A stretch of DNA of 53,889 bases from an uncultured Bacillaceae bacterium (GCA_937925695.1 CALAMD010000111.1:1-53889); one strand, 5' to 3'; shown: positions 33,858 through 43,195, counted from the stretch's first letter. The notes: generated from the letters alone by a model not told the origin. A program made the numbers and translations.

Positions 33858-36140
33858 TTATGGCAAGAACGTTGAAAATGTTCCTCCTGCTTCCTGAAAA
33901 TGATAACGTATTGCTCCGCCCTCATCTGTACGGTAAATGGTAATACCATGATCATCCAAGGTATCAATTACTTCAGTTGCCGGATGGTTATAGGCATTAT
34001 TAACCCCTACTGAAATTAAGGCAATTGTCGGATTTGTCATTGCAAGAAAATGAGGATCTGTTGAGGTTTGACTGCCATGGTGAGCCACTTTTAACACATC
34101 AACAGATAGGTGATAAGTACTGGCAATTTGCCTTTCAATCCTTTTACTAATATCTCCTGTAAATAACCATCCTAATCCCCCAATTTGGCTATAGAGAACA
34201 AGGGAATTATCATTTTCATTATTTTCGTTCTTCAGTGGACCAAGCACATAGAAGGAATGGCCGTTAATGAGCACTTCTTCCGCTGGCTCTATCCGGTTAA
34301 TGTCCACTTGTTTTTCCACCAATAACTCAACTTCTAAATGATCCAACTCATAATACGGACTTATATAAAGGTCTTTAACCTTAAATTCCTCTAATATAAA
34401 AGCAAAACTTCCCATATGATCTAAATCCTTATGGGTTAAAAATACAGCATCAATTTGTTGAATACCTCGGGAATATAAATAAGGTTTAATAATTTGTTCG
34501 TAAACCCGATTTGTCGCCTCAAAATTAGTAAAGGAAAATTGTGCTCCAGCATCAATCATGATAACCCCTTTTCGATAGGGTAATTCAATAATAATGGCAT
34601 CACCTTGATTAATATCAAGCATCGTAACGATACCAGTTGGTGAAAAATACGGTCGTAAACTAATGCTTAACAAAAGGGCAACAAGACAACAACCGTAAGC
34701 AAAACTTTGTCTTAGTTTGTTATTCTCGAGACATTTCATCATAAACAAGAAACATACATAGTAGATCATAGCATAAAGCAAGGAAAATTCACCAATCACG
34801 AATACATCATGAACTTGGTGATCTAACCAATTGATTAGGATTAACATATATTGATGTATATGGATAAAAAATTGATCCAACCATTGAAGGATTACAGCAG
34901 GTAGTGGTAATAAAAGGAGCAAGAAAAACAAAAAAGGTATGGCAAAAAGTGAAAAATAGGGCACGATAATCACATTTAATAGAATGGATAATGGTCGAAA
35001 GGTAGAAAAATAATGAAGTTGCAATGGTAAGATGATCATTTGGGCAATAAAACTAATATAAAACATTTGCCATAGGTAAGATTTCTCCCGTTGCAAAAGT
35101 TTTCTCGATAGGATCAAACCAAAGGTGACGATAAAGGAGAACTGGAAGCCAATTTGGTATATCATATATTTATCAGCCAGTAATAGAACAATAAACACAA
35201 GACTAAAAATATCAGTTACCGGTAATTTTTGCTGTGTTTTTTGATAGAGCAAAACTAGAAAAGTCATGCTCGTTGCCCGCCAAACAGACGGTTTACCGCC
35301 AGCTAAGATGGCATAAATCGGTAAGAGCATAATCATAAACCACTCGGTTCTTTCTCTCGTAAATACATTGAACTTGCTTAATATCAGATAGATTAAGCTG
35401 ATGACTAGACCAACATGTAAACCAGAAATCGCTAATATATGGGCAATGCCCCACCGTTGGAATAAAGAAATCGTATTTTGATCGAGCTGATCATCATTAC
35501 CAAATATTAATGCATTTAGCCAAGCACTTGTTTCATTACTTAACTTTGCTTTTGTATATTCAATGATATTTTCTCGAAGTTGAAAAAGGAATTGAAGTGG
35601 CAGAGAGCCTTGACAGTGGATATCTTCAAGGGATTGTAGAATTAATTGGTGACTAATTCCTTGGGTTAATAAGAAGTTGCGATAATCAAATTGTCCTGGA
35701 TTTCGACCTTTTGGTGGAAGTTCAATCTCGCCTTTAACTTGGCAAACTGCTCCATATTTGAATGAGGTTACAGCTTCTTTACTTTCAGATATGCTATCGT
35801 TAAAAAAATAGCTGATTAATAATTTATCTTGATCGTGATTAATGAGGCTAATTTCTAAGCGTTCCTCTGTAATGAGTAATGGCCGGGATATCGTTCCGGT
35901 AAATTGATGATCTTCTGTAGAGATAGATGTTTGTTTTGCTAACTCTTTCGTAGGAAAATAAAAACTAAAAAATAAACTAAAGGATAAGGATACAATGAGC
36001 GGTAGTTTGCCTAGACGCTCATTGTAAAATAAATAACATAACCATAAAAATAAAATAAGCATAAATACATATTGATTGTTTATGACAGCAATACCAGCAA
36101 TACCGATCGAACAAGCAACAACATACCAATACCCTTTCAT
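33858..36140 (-). CDS. comEC: DNA uptake channel ComEC
   Basis: Inner-membrane channel that carries single-stranded DNA into competent cells. 760 aa. N-terminal membrane helices, an OB-like extracellular domain (about 80-180), the Competence domain with many helices and RWGIAHILAISGLHVGL, then a C-terminal metallo-beta-lactamase-like domain (FLTHKDLDHMGS, KVAHHGSQTS) that may degrade the non-transported strand. ATG start; GGGGT lies about 10 bases upstream. Last gene of comEA-comEB-comEC. Confidence 0.96.
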   Translation of the reverse strand: MKGYWYVVACSIGIAGIAVINNQYVFMLILFLWLCYLFYNERLGKLPLIVSLSFSLFFSFYFPTKELAKQTSISTEDHQFTGTISRPLLITEERLEISLINHDQDKLLISYFFNDSISESKEAVTSFKYGAVCQVKGEIELPPKGRNPGQFDYRNFLLTQGISHQLILQSLEDIHCQGSLPLQFLFQLRENIIEYTKAKLSNETSAWLNALIFGNDDQLDQNTISLFQRWGIAHILAISGLHVGLVISLIYLILSKFNVFTRERTEWFMIMLLPIYAILAGGKPSVWRATSMTFLVLLYQKTQQKLPVTDIFSLVFIVLLLADKYMIYQIGFQFSFIVTFGLILSRKLLQREKSYLWQMFYISFIAQMIILPLQLHYFSTFRPLSILLNVIIVPYFSLFAIPFLFFLLLLLPLPAVILQWLDQFFIHIHQYMLILINWLDHQVHDVFVIGEFSLLYAMIYYVCFLFMMKCLENNKLRQSFAYGCCLVALLLSISLRPYFSPTGIVTMLDINQGDAIIIELPYRKGVIMIDAGAQFSFTNFEATNRVYEQIIKPYLYSRGIQQIDAVFLTHKDLDHMGSFAFILEEFKVKDLYISPYYELDHLEVELLVEKQVDINRIEPAEEVLINGHSFYVLGPLKNENNENDNSLVLYSQIGGLGWLFTGDISKRIERQIASTYHLSVDVLKVAHHGSQTSTDPHFLAMTNPTIALISVGVNNAYNHPATEVIDTLDDHGITIYRTDEGGAIRYHFQEAGGTFSTFLP

Positions 36141-36146
36141 GCCATG

Positions 36147-36719
36147 CTACCCCAAGTGATCGGTAAATAATGCACGTCCTTCTTTACTTAACTGTCTTAT
36201 TTCCTCTTCACTGTAGCCAGCTTCATTTAGTTTATCTAATAGCTTGTCAATATAAGATAATTTATCCTGATCATTTTGCGTAAACAGCGTATGCTGTAAA
36301 GAAACTTTTTTCAGTTCTATCTTTGCCTCATTAAACAGTTGGATAGCAAAAGGATGGTTACGATAATCTGCTGCATAGTAAACTTTTTTGATCCCAGCTT
36401 GAATGATTTGTTTACAACATTGTAAACATGGAAAATGGGTGACATAAATTTCTGCATTTTCAGTTGGTACACCAAACTTCGCACATTGTAACAACGCATT
36501 GGCCTCAGCATGAACAGTCCTTACACAATGGCCATCAATCATATAACAACCTTCATCGATACAATGGACACTTCCTGATACACTGCCATTATATCCACCA
36601 GCAATAATACGTTTATCCCTGACGATTGTAGCACCGACCATTAATCTCTTACACGTACTTCTTAAAGCTAGTAAATGACTTTGCGCCATAAAATATTGAT
36701 CCCAAGATATTCTTTCCAT
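36147..36719 (-). CDS. comEB: dCMP deaminase ComEB
   Basis: Zinc-dependent deoxycytidylate deaminase family encoded in the late competence operon. The second ATG of a pair (36719) has AGGAGG at 6 bases and matches known ComEB starts; 190 aa. Zinc and catalytic residues: His70 and Glu72 in HAEA, Cys98 and Cys101 in PCLQC. It has the extended C-terminus seen in Bacilli. It is not needed for transformation in B. subtilis despite its position. Confidence 0.95.
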   Translation of the reverse strand: MERISWDQYFMAQSHLLALRSTCKRLMVGATIVRDKRIIAGGYNGSVSGSVHCIDEGCYMIDGHCVRTVHAEANALLQCAKFGVPTENAEIYVTHFPCLQCCKQIIQAGIKKVYYAADYRNHPFAIQLFNEAKIELKKVSLQHTLFTQNDQDKLSYIDKLLDKLNEAGYSEEEIRQLSKEGRALFTDHLG

Positions 36720-36737
36720 CATGATCCTCCTCAGTCG

Positions 36738-37322
36738 TTAAGGTATTTGAATGTCATCTTTCATGTTTTCTAGGGTTTTTTCACCAATTCCTGAAACATT
36801 TAATAAATCTTCTATCTGTTTAAAGTGACCATGTTCTTCCCGATATTGAATAATTGCCTGGGCTTTTGCTGGTCCTATGCCAGGTAATGATTCAATTTCT
36901 TCTTCGGTAGCAAAATTAATACGTACTTTCCCATCCCCGGATTGATTCCCAATGTTCATTGACGCTTCCCCAACTTTTGGAACAATAATTGTCATTTCGT
37001 CATATACCTTTTGTGCTAAATTAACCGGGAATTCATCGGCTTCGTCGGTAAAACCACCAGCTAATAAGATGACTTCGTGAATCCTTGCATCATGATCAAC
37101 TTCATAAACCCCCGGTTGGTTCACCTCACCTTTGACATCGACTATAACGGTTGACGTTATTATATCTTGATTTAGCCCAAATGTTAATTCATCAACATTA
37201 TTTTCAGCAGGTAATGAATGATTCAGATGATTCATTTGAGGGCGACTAAATAGCATAAAAACAACGATTATCCCGAGTACAAAGATAATCATGCCATATT
37301 TCTTAATAAGGTCTAGCAACAT
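36738..37322 (-). CDS. comEA: Competence DNA receptor ComEA
   Basis: Membrane-anchored double-stranded DNA receptor for transformation. The ATG at 37322 (GGATGTGAT upstream) gives 194 aa; a TTG at 37337 in frame has no SD. Membrane helix at about 10-26, a SLBB domain (VDVKGEVNQPGVYEVDHDARI), a linker, then two helix-hairpin-helix motifs for DNA binding (ESLPGIGPAKAQAI and LLNVSGIGEKTLEN). comER is not found on the other side, where yqeM begins instead. Confidence 0.95.
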   Translation of the reverse strand: MLLDLIKKYGMIIFVLGIIVVFMLFSRPQMNHLNHSLPAENNVDELTFGLNQDIITSTVIVDVKGEVNQPGVYEVDHDARIHEVILLAGGFTDEADEFPVNLAQKVYDEMTIIVPKVGEASMNIGNQSGDGKVRINFATEEEIESLPGIGPAKAQAIIQYREEHGHFKQIEDLLNVSGIGEKTLENMKDDIQIP

Positions 37323-37445
37323 AGGAATCACATCCAATGAGGGGGTATAATCACGTAAAAGAAAGTATTGCAGAGGAAATGGAAGTAGTTTTAAGCGAGG
37401 TTATTATATGATTCGACATAAATAGAAAAAAACCTTCAAAATTGC

Positions 37446-37480
37446 AAATGATCGAGAAAATGGTTTTTTCCCGATCATTT
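37446..37480 (-). terminator. Hairpin at the end of the yqeG-yqeM operon
   Basis: A 9-bp perfect stem (37446-37454 and 37472-37480) overlaps the yqeM stop codon; nested A/T pairing can extend it. Minus-strand sequence after it is T-rich but interrupted. Confidence 0.6.
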
Positions 37481-38218
37481 TACTGCCAAAAAGAAAATTC
37501 TCTCAGCATTTTCTATGGAATTTTCATTTTTCAAGGAAAAGTCTTGATAAATAGAGATGTGCTGAAAACCTGTTTCTTGTAACACCTGTTCATAATATGC
37601 CACTTCATATGTTCGCTGGGTATGAAATTCATCGAAGCGAAGATAGTGATCGTCAATCATTTTAAAAAATGTTAATTGATGATGCATTTCGCCTCTAACT
37701 TCCCCTGGCAAACACTCCCAAATATAAGCGCCATCATCTGTTACATCAGCAAATGTATTGTTCACTAACGTATTTTCTACATGATGTAAAGAATGAACAT
37801 CAAAAATAAATAGTCCTTCCTCAGCTAGACTATTGTAAATCCGGTTAAAAGCTTCTTGAATATCTTCTTCGGCCGTAATATAATTGATCACATCACAATA
37901 ACTGATAGCTAAATCAATGTTTGAAAAGCCAGCTAATTCTCGTAAATCTTGATATAACCAATTTACATGAACACCTAATTGAAAGGCCTTTTGTTCAGCA
38001 AATGATAGCATGTCTAAAGAATTATCAATTCCATACATTTGATAGCCTTGTTTTGCTAATCGCAAAGTAATTTCCCCTGTACCACAACCGAGGTCAAGTA
38101 TCCGATCAACTTGTTTTCCATGTTTGTTTAAAGCATCTATCGTAAACTGTACCCACTGATCATAGGGTGCATGTTTCATAAAGTCATCATAAACATATGC
38201 CATATGTTGATATGTCAT
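37475..38218 (-). CDS. yqeM: Class I SAM methyltransferase YqeM
   Basis: Predicted SAM-dependent methyltransferase with unknown substrate. 247 aa. N-terminal YQHMAYVYDDFMKHAPYDQW is the family signature; the SAM-binding motif ILDLGCGTGEITLRLA is at about 40-55; the acidic YGIDNSLDML ends strand 2. ATG with AGGT upstream, 3 bases after the rsfS stop. Last gene of the yqeG-to-yqeM operon, whose other members act in ribosome assembly and cofactor synthesis. Confidence 0.9.
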   Translation of the reverse strand: MTYQHMAYVYDDFMKHAPYDQWVQFTIDALNKHGKQVDRILDLGCGTGEITLRLAKQGYQMYGIDNSLDMLSFAEQKAFQLGVHVNWLYQDLRELAGFSNIDLAISYCDVINYITAEEDIQEAFNRIYNSLAEEGLFIFDVHSLHHVENTLVNNTFADVTDDGAYIWECLPGEVRGEMHHQLTFFKMIDDHYLRFDEFHTQRTYEVAYYEQVLQETGFQHISIYQDFSLKNENSIENAERIFFLAVK

Positions 38219-38221
38219 AGA

Positions 38222-38587
38222 TTAACCTTCCTGACTCATTTGTAATGGAACACGGGCAGCATCGCCCCATAAACGCTCTAAATTATAAAATTTCCGCTCT
38301 TCTTCATGAAAAATATGACATAAGACATATCCCGTATCAATAACAATCCAACGTGCTTGTTCATATCCTTCCATATATTTCACAGGAAACCCTTCTTTTT
38401 CAATGGCATCTTTTACCCCAGTGGCAATGGCTTGGGTTTGCCTTTCATTACTTGCATGACAAATTAAAAAATAATCGGCTATTAATGATACTTCTTGCAT
38501 ATTCAATAATATAATATCTTCAGCTTGTTTATCATCACATGCTTTGACAATACTATCAATGAGTTTTTTCATTTCGTTATTTTCCAC
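38222..38587 (-). CDS. rsfS: Ribosomal silencing factor RsfS
   Basis: Binds uL14 on the 50S subunit and prevents subunit joining when nutrients are short. 121 aa. Typical segments: DKQAEDIILLNMQ, DYFLICHASNERQTQAIATGV and EGYEQARWIVIDTG, then VLCHIFHEEERKFYNLERLWGD shortened at the C-terminus. GTG start with GGAGG at 7 bases. It stands between yqeK and yqeM. Confidence 0.95.
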   Translation of the reverse strand: MENNEMKKLIDSIVKACDDKQAEDIILLNMQEVSLIADYFLICHASNERQTQAIATGVKDAIEKEGFPVKYMEGYEQARWIVIDTGYVLCHIFHEEERKFYNLERLWGDAARVPLQMSQEG

Positions 38588-38653
38588 TCATAAACCTCCA
38601 TTTATGATATTCACTATATATTTTAACTACATAGCTAATGATATTCTGATAAT

Positions 38654-39217
38654 TTACGTTAATTTATCGACTAAATCATTATAAGCATAAAATGTATCAG
38701 GATAAATTTTAGCTTGTTGTCGAGTTAAATGCTGGATCGTATTTCGTGTTGCCAAATATGCTGCATACCTTAAATCTTTCCCTGCAGCCTGTCTCACTTC
38801 ATCAATTCCAGGAAACTGTCTTCCTGGTTCAATATAATCAGCAACAAAAATAATCATTTCTAATTGGGACATATGTGCCCGACCAGTAGTATGAAAGCGA
38901 ATCGCATGAAGGATCTCACTATCAGTTATTCCGAGATCTCGTTCAACAATGATCGCACCAACCGGACCGTGCCATAACTCATGATGGTACTGTAATAAAT
39001 CTTTTGGTAAAGGACTTTGTAAAATCACTCTCTTCATCTCAGCTAACGGGCGATTTTTAGCCACATCATGAAAAATAGCTGCTAATTCCGCTTGATAAGG
39101 ATCGCTTCCATATACTTTAGCTAATCTTACAGCTTCTTCTGCTACTCTCAATGTATGTTTAAAACGCTCCTCTGGTAATTGCATTTGCACAAATTGAATC
39201 GCTTCTTCAACCTTCAT
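38654..39217 (-). CDS. yqeK: HD-domain Ap4A hydrolase YqeK
   Basis: HD-domain enzyme of the YqeK family, which cleaves diadenosine tetraphosphate symmetrically to ADP. 187 aa. Metal ligands are visible as His21 in the RFKHTLRVAEEA helix and His50-Asp51 in FHDVAKN, then HELWHGPVGA. ATG start lies inside the end of nadD (11-base overlap), so coupled. It forms a pair with NadD in nucleotide and cofactor control. Confidence 0.93.
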   Translation of the reverse strand: MKVEEAIQFVQMQLPEERFKHTLRVAEEAVRLAKVYGSDPYQAELAAIFHDVAKNRPLAEMKRVILQSPLPKDLLQYHHELWHGPVGAIIVERDLGITDSEILHAIRFHTTGRAHMSQLEMIIFVADYIEPGRQFPGIDEVRQAAGKDLRYAAYLATRNTIQHLTRQQAKIYPDTFYAYNDLVDKLT

Positions 39218-39773
39218 ATAATCGATGCTCCTTAATATATCGATATACTTGTTCAGGAATCAAATATTTAGCTGATTCGCCTTTTTGAAGTCGTTCCCTT
39301 AACATCGATGAAGAAATGTTAATCATAGGAATCTCAACCGGCACGACCGGATATGATGATTCAATAGAATAACCCTCACGTCCAACACCTACAAAGGTAA
39401 CAAGCTCGATCAGTTCATCAATTTTATACCAATTTGGCAAATATTCAACCATATCGGCGCCGATAATGAAATAAAATTTTGTCTGAGGATTTTGTTCGGT
39501 AAGTATTTTCATTGTATGAATAGTATATGATTTTTCTTGTCGCTGTATTTCGATTGGATTGACTTTGAATGAGCGATTGTCTTCTATCGCTAATGATAAC
39601 ATGTTCAACCGTGTTTTTGCATCGATTGTTGCTTTAGCTTTATGTGGTGGTTCATAAGACGGGATAAACCAGATTTCTTCCAAAGCAAGCGCTCGCCTCA
39701 CTTCTTCAGCAATGATTAAGTGTCCAATGTGCGGTGGATCGAATGTACCACCTAAAATGCCTACTTTTTTCAT
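39207..39773 (-). CDS. nadD: Nicotinate-nucleotide adenylyltransferase
   Basis: Adenylates nicotinate mononucleotide to deamido-NAD. 188 aa. Nucleotidyltransferase motif GGTFDPPHIGHL at residues 8-19 and the C-terminal ISSSMLRERL motif. The start overlaps the yhbY stop by 4 bases (ATGA type), with the SD inside yhbY. Confidence 0.96.
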   Translation of the reverse strand: MKKVGILGGTFDPPHIGHLIIAEEVRRALALEEIWFIPSYEPPHKAKATIDAKTRLNMLSLAIEDNRSFKVNPIEIQRQEKSYTIHTMKILTEQNPQTKFYFIIGADMVEYLPNWYKIDELIELVTFVGVGREGYSIESSYPVVPVEIPMINISSSMLRERLQKGESAKYLIPEQVYRYIKEHRLYEG

Positions 39774-40060
39774 GGCAACACGATTTGTTTATGTTCTTTA
39801 GACTCTTTATATAACACAATATGACTACCAATGATTTGGACGAGCTCTGCTTTTGTCTCAGCGACAATTTTCTCAGCGATAGTATACTTATCTTCAGCAC
39901 AGTTTTGTAACACGTTAATTTTTAATAATTCCCGTTTCTCAAGGGCATCAATAATTTGGGCAACCATATTTTCATTGATCCCGAATTTACCTACTTGAAA
40001 GATTGGTTTTATTTTGTTTGCCTGTGCCCGGAGAAATCGTTTTTGTTTACCGGTTAACAT
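39770..40060 (-). CDS. yqeI: RNA-binding protein YhbY/YqeI (CRM domain)
   Basis: 96-aa CRM-domain protein associated with pre-50S particles. LTGKQKRFLRAQANKIKPIFQVGKFGIN is the family N-terminus; the GxxG loop lies in the KFGIN segment and the fold ends in IIGSHIVLYKES. ATG start. Between aroE and nadD, as in B. subtilis. Confidence 0.94.
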   Translation of the reverse strand: MLTGKQKRFLRAQANKIKPIFQVGKFGINENMVAQIIDALEKRELLKINVLQNCAEDKYTIAEKIVAETKAELVQIIGSHIVLYKESKEHKQIVLP

Positions 40061-40066
40061 GCTCTT

Positions 40067-40912
40067 TCATCCTTTCAATTTAAGTTCTAGATCTTGCACC
40101 ATATCAGCTACATCAATTTTTTTCCCAGTCCATATTTCAAAAGCATATTGGGCTTGATAAAGTAACATCGTATGGCCATAATGAATCTTCGCCCCTAAAC
40201 CTTTAGCTTGTTGTAAAAATTTCGTTTCAATCGGTTGATAAACAATGTCACTCACGATGACCCCCTCTTTAAGTTGCTGTATCGGTATAATCGTTTCATC
40301 AACATGAGGATTCATCCCGACTGAAGTAGTTTGTATGATGAGATCGTAAGTGGCTAATTGTTGTTCTGCCTCAGCTAAGGATAAAATATTCGTCTCAATA
40401 TCGTCCTTTTTCAATTTCGCAATCTCAGTTGCACTAGCAATTGTCCGATTGGCTAAATCAATATGAGCAAAACCAGCAGACATCAGTGCATAGTAAAGGC
40501 CTCTTGCCGCACCACCGGCACCTAACAATAACACCTTCTGATCATGGATATGTTCAGAAAACAATTCCGGATAATCATGTCTTAAAGCCCTTATATAGCC
40601 ACTTCCATCTGTATTATAGCCAATCCACTTACCATCACGGAGCAAAACAGTGTTCACTGCCCCAATTACCTTCGCTTCTTCATCAATATCATCTAAATAA
40701 TCAATGATCTTTTGTTTATAGGGAATCGTCACGTTAAAGCCTTGGACATTTTGTTCTTTTAATTTAGTTAATGCAGCTGAAAATGACTGTTCTGGATGAA
40801 TTTCAAAAATGTCATATCCCCCTGATAAATTAGCACTGTTAAGAAAAGTTTGATGAATCCATGGTGATAATGAATGGGTAATTGGATAACCAATTAAACC
40901 TAACCGGTACAT
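40067..40912 (-). CDS. aroE: Shikimate dehydrogenase
   Basis: NADPH-dependent reduction of 3-dehydroshikimate in aromatic amino-acid synthesis. The ATG at 40912 has AGGAGG at 9 bases; the in-frame ATG at 40921 would touch the SD. 281 aa. Substrate site YPITHSLSPWIH, the catalytic lysine in NVTIPYKQK, GAVNTV, the nucleotide-binding GAGGAARGLYYAL and the following NRT. In the middle of the yqeG-yqeM operon, 13 bases after yqeH. Confidence 0.95.
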   Translation of the reverse strand: MYRLGLIGYPITHSLSPWIHQTFLNSANLSGGYDIFEIHPEQSFSAALTKLKEQNVQGFNVTIPYKQKIIDYLDDIDEEAKVIGAVNTVLLRDGKWIGYNTDGSGYIRALRHDYPELFSEHIHDQKVLLLGAGGAARGLYYALMSAGFAHIDLANRTIASATEIAKLKKDDIETNILSLAEAEQQLATYDLIIQTTSVGMNPHVDETIIPIQQLKEGVIVSDIVYQPIETKFLQQAKGLGAKIHYGHTMLLYQAQYAFEIWTGKKIDVADMVQDLELKLKG

Positions 40913-40925
40913 AATATTCATCCTC

Positions 40926-42032
40926 CTATGTTAATGATTGACGAATCGATACCGCAACCGTTTGGGGACTATGAACATTGACGGTCACATCCCCTTCTTT
41001 CACCGTCACCCAACCAAGACCTGGAAAAACAATATCCGTACTCTGCTTAGGTAACTTAAAAGCCTGTTCAGTAAATGCTGGTAAGTTAGCCATTGTTCCT
41101 TTATTTGGTGGTGATAGAAGATTACCAAGTTGTCGCTCATAAAGTTTATCCGCATTGGCTAGTTTTGTTCGATGAATTGGTAATTGATTAGAAAAATAGC
41201 AGACAAAGGATCTTTTTTCACCTTTGACAAAATCTAAGCGAGCCAGGCCGCCAAAAAATAATGTTTGTTGTTCGTTTAATTGATAAACACGCGCTTTGAT
41301 TTCTTTCGTTGGTGTAATAAGCTTTAGATCATGTTCGGATACGTAATGAACCATCTGTTGATCATTAACAATACCTGGAGTGTCAATGAGAAAGGTTGTG
41401 TCATCTAAAGGTATTTTGATCATGCCAAGGGTTGTTCCAGGAAAGTAGGAAGTCGTAATCACGTTTTCAAGACCTGACGTTCGTTTAATTAACTGATTAA
41501 TAAAAGTAGATTTACCTACATTCGTTACCCCGACAATATAAACATCATCGTCTTGACGATAAATGGCTAACTGATTAGCTAACTCATCTATCCCATAGCC
41601 TTTTATCGATGAAATTAAGAATACATCTAATGGTTTAATACCAAGGTCATTCGCTGCCGAACGAATCCACTGTTTAAGCTTTCTTTGATTCGTTGATTTC
41701 GGCAATAAATCGACTTTGTTTCCGACTAAAATAATCGGTTTATCACCAACGATTCTTGGAAGACTAGACAGTAAACTTCCCTGTATATCAAAGACATCTA
41801 TAATGTGAACAACTATTCCACTTGCTTGCTGAATACTACTTACCATATTTAAGAAATCATCGGCTGTTAAATCTACTTCTGCTGTTTCGTTATAATGCTT
41901 CAATCGAAAACATCTTTGACAAAGTATATCTTCTCTGTCTAAGGAGGAAGCAGGTACATAGCCAGGTTTGTCTTTATCTGTAGTTTGTAAGGTTGCTCCA
42001 CAACCAAAACAGATTGAATGATCAGTTTGCAA
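40926..42032 (-). CDS. yqeH: Ribosome biogenesis GTPase YqeH
   Basis: Circularly permuted GTPase needed for 30S assembly. 368 aa. N-terminal zinc finger with Cys8, Cys11, Cys38 and Cys41. The permuted order is visible: G4 NKVD at 105-108, G5 SSIKG near 141, then G1 GVTNVGKST at 168-176 and G3 DTPG at 217-220. The C-terminal domain is probably for RNA binding. TTG start with AGGAGG at about 7 bases. Confidence 0.95.
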   Translation of the reverse strand: MQTDHSICFGCGATLQTTDKDKPGYVPASSLDREDILCQRCFRLKHYNETAEVDLTADDFLNMVSSIQQASGIVVHIIDVFDIQGSLLSSLPRIVGDKPIILVGNKVDLLPKSTNQRKLKQWIRSAANDLGIKPLDVFLISSIKGYGIDELANQLAIYRQDDDVYIVGVTNVGKSTFINQLIKRTSGLENVITTSYFPGTTLGMIKIPLDDTTFLIDTPGIVNDQQMVHYVSEHDLKLITPTKEIKARVYQLNEQQTLFFGGLARLDFVKGEKRSFVCYFSNQLPIHRTKLANADKLYERQLGNLLSPPNKGTMANLPAFTEQAFKLPKQSTDIVFPGLGWVTVKEGDVTVNVHSPQTVAVSIRQSLT

Positions 42033-42034
42033 CG

Positions 42035-42550
42035 TTAATCCTCCTTGTTTAATTTCCCTTTTTTATCAAAGTAATTTAATATTCTCCGTTCAATAAATCG
42101 ATTTAATTTAGTAATTTTGGCATCGGTTTCGACGATCGGTTTCACTAAAATGGTGTAGAAACCACCTAGATTTCCGCCAAGTATATCCGTTAATAACTGA
42201 TCGCCTATCACTGCAATTTGTTTTTTCTCTAAATTAAATTGTTGTTGAGCTTGTGAAAATGACCGCAGTAATGGTTTACGTGCCCGATATACATACGGAA
42301 CATTTAAAGGTTTAGAAAAAGTCGAAACCCGTTGTTTATTATTATTTGATAAAATCATCACCTTAATCTTATGTTTAGCCATTTGTTTAAACCAGTTGAT
42401 CACTTCTTCAGTGGCATTTTCGTTATCCCAAGCAACAAGGGTATTGTCTAAATCGGTAATGACCCCTTGGATACCTTTTTCGACTAAGGTTTTCGGTTTG
42501 ATATCAAAGATACTTTTTACGTGTTGATTAGGTAAAAATAAATTTAACAA
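42035..42550 (-). CDS. yqeG: HAD-family phosphatase YqeG
   Basis: 171-aa HAD hydrolase of the YqeG family (IIIA). The nucleophile motif DLDNT is at residues 33-37 (Asp33, Asp35), the second motif is LSNNNKQRV, and the metal-site motif is IGDQLLTDILGG. Substrate not established. TTG start with GAGGTG at 7 bases. First gene of the operon with yqeH; its upstream region carries the DnaA-box cluster. Confidence 0.92.
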   Translation of the reverse strand: MLNLFLPNQHVKSIFDIKPKTLVEKGIQGVITDLDNTLVAWDNENATEEVINWFKQMAKHKIKVMILSNNNKQRVSTFSKPLNVPYVYRARKPLLRSFSQAQQQFNLEKKQIAVIGDQLLTDILGGNLGGFYTILVKPIVETDAKITKLNRFIERRILNYFDKKGKLNKED

Positions 42551-42701
42551 TGGTACACCTCATTATATAATAAATCGTAATTTGCGATGTTATGTTCTAG
42601 CTTTATCTATTATAAATGATAAATCATTTTTTTCCATTTTTTCACGAGGGACAAAGAAATTTTTTTAAAAAGTGTTCGACAAATACCAACAAGGATTTTG
42701 T

Positions 42702-42800
42702 TGTGGATAACGTTATTAACAATATCCACCCTAATCCAACAATGTTTTCGGCCTGTTTTTCTGCAATATTCACACTTTATCAACAGGTGGATGTAGATAA
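42702..42800. promoter_or_regulatory. DnaA-box cluster upstream of sda
   Basis: Against TTATNCACA: a perfect box on the minus strand at 42702-42710; one-mismatch boxes at 42713-42721 (+), 42766-42774 (+), 42777-42785 (+) and 42792-42800 (-); a two-mismatch box at 42722-42730 (+). In B. subtilis a DnaA-binding cluster is known at yqeG-sda and DnaA activates sda. The remaining 335-base gap holds the sda promoter (probable extended -10 TGGTAAATT at 42829-42837) and nothing coding. Confidence 0.8.
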
Positions 42801-42885
42801 AGTCTATCTTGTTCTACTAAATGAATCATGGTAAATTAATATATAATAATTTCTGTAAAAATAATTTCTTAGGAGGGCTCTATTT

Positions 42886-43035
42886 ATGGAACATTTGTCT
42901 GATGAATTATTGTTAGAATCTTATCATAAAGCAAATGAATTAAAGTTAAGCCCTGATTTTCTAGCGCTCATTATGGATGAAATTCATAGAAGACGACTAT
43001 CAAATGAGATAAAGCAAGGTAACCTTGATAAATAA
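42886..43035 (+). CDS. sda: Sporulation checkpoint inhibitor Sda
   Basis: 49-aa antikinase that blocks KinA/KinB autophosphorylation when replication initiation or DNA integrity is disturbed. Read from the sequence: ATG at 42886 after AGGAGGG. SDELLLESYHKANELKLSPDF and the helix LIMDEIHRRRLS match the antiparallel helical hairpin of Sda. Plus strand, divergent from yqeG, behind the DnaA-box cluster and followed by a terminator. All three points agree with B. subtilis. Confidence 0.9.
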   Translation: MEHLSDELLLESYHKANELKLSPDFLALIMDEIHRRRLSNEIKQGNLDK

Positions 43036-43056
43036 ACTTCAACGATAATCCATATG

Positions 43057-43086
43057 AACTCTTATCAAAACCATTGGATAAGGGTT
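43057..43086 (+). terminator. Terminator of sda
   Basis: 10-bp stem with one G-U pair (43057-43066 and 43077-43086), then TTTTATTTG on the plus strand, about 20 bases after the sda stop. Confidence 0.88.
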
Positions 43087-43157
43087 TTTTATTTGTTCAC
43101 ATATTACTTTTTTTACCGATGGACTTTGAGAACCGTATCATTGAGTGAAAAACGATA

Positions 43158-43195
43158 AAAAAATGGTTTCATCATAGTGATAGAAACCATTTTTT
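43158..43195. terminator. Terminator of the DUF1646 gene, possibly bidirectional
   Basis: Perfect 13-bp stem AAAAAATGGTTTC/GAAACCATTTTTT with a 12-base loop, 20 bases past the stop of the transporter gene. The A/T ends act as the U-tract in either direction. Confidence 0.85.

Noticed and set aside
39706..39900. 64-codon ORF across the nadD/yhbY junction
   Set aside because: Out-of-frame shadow of two well-supported genes that overlap there.
42616..42834. 72-codon plus-strand ORF upstream of sda
   Set aside because: No SD, and it covers the DnaA-box cluster and sda promoter; sequence is explained by regulation.
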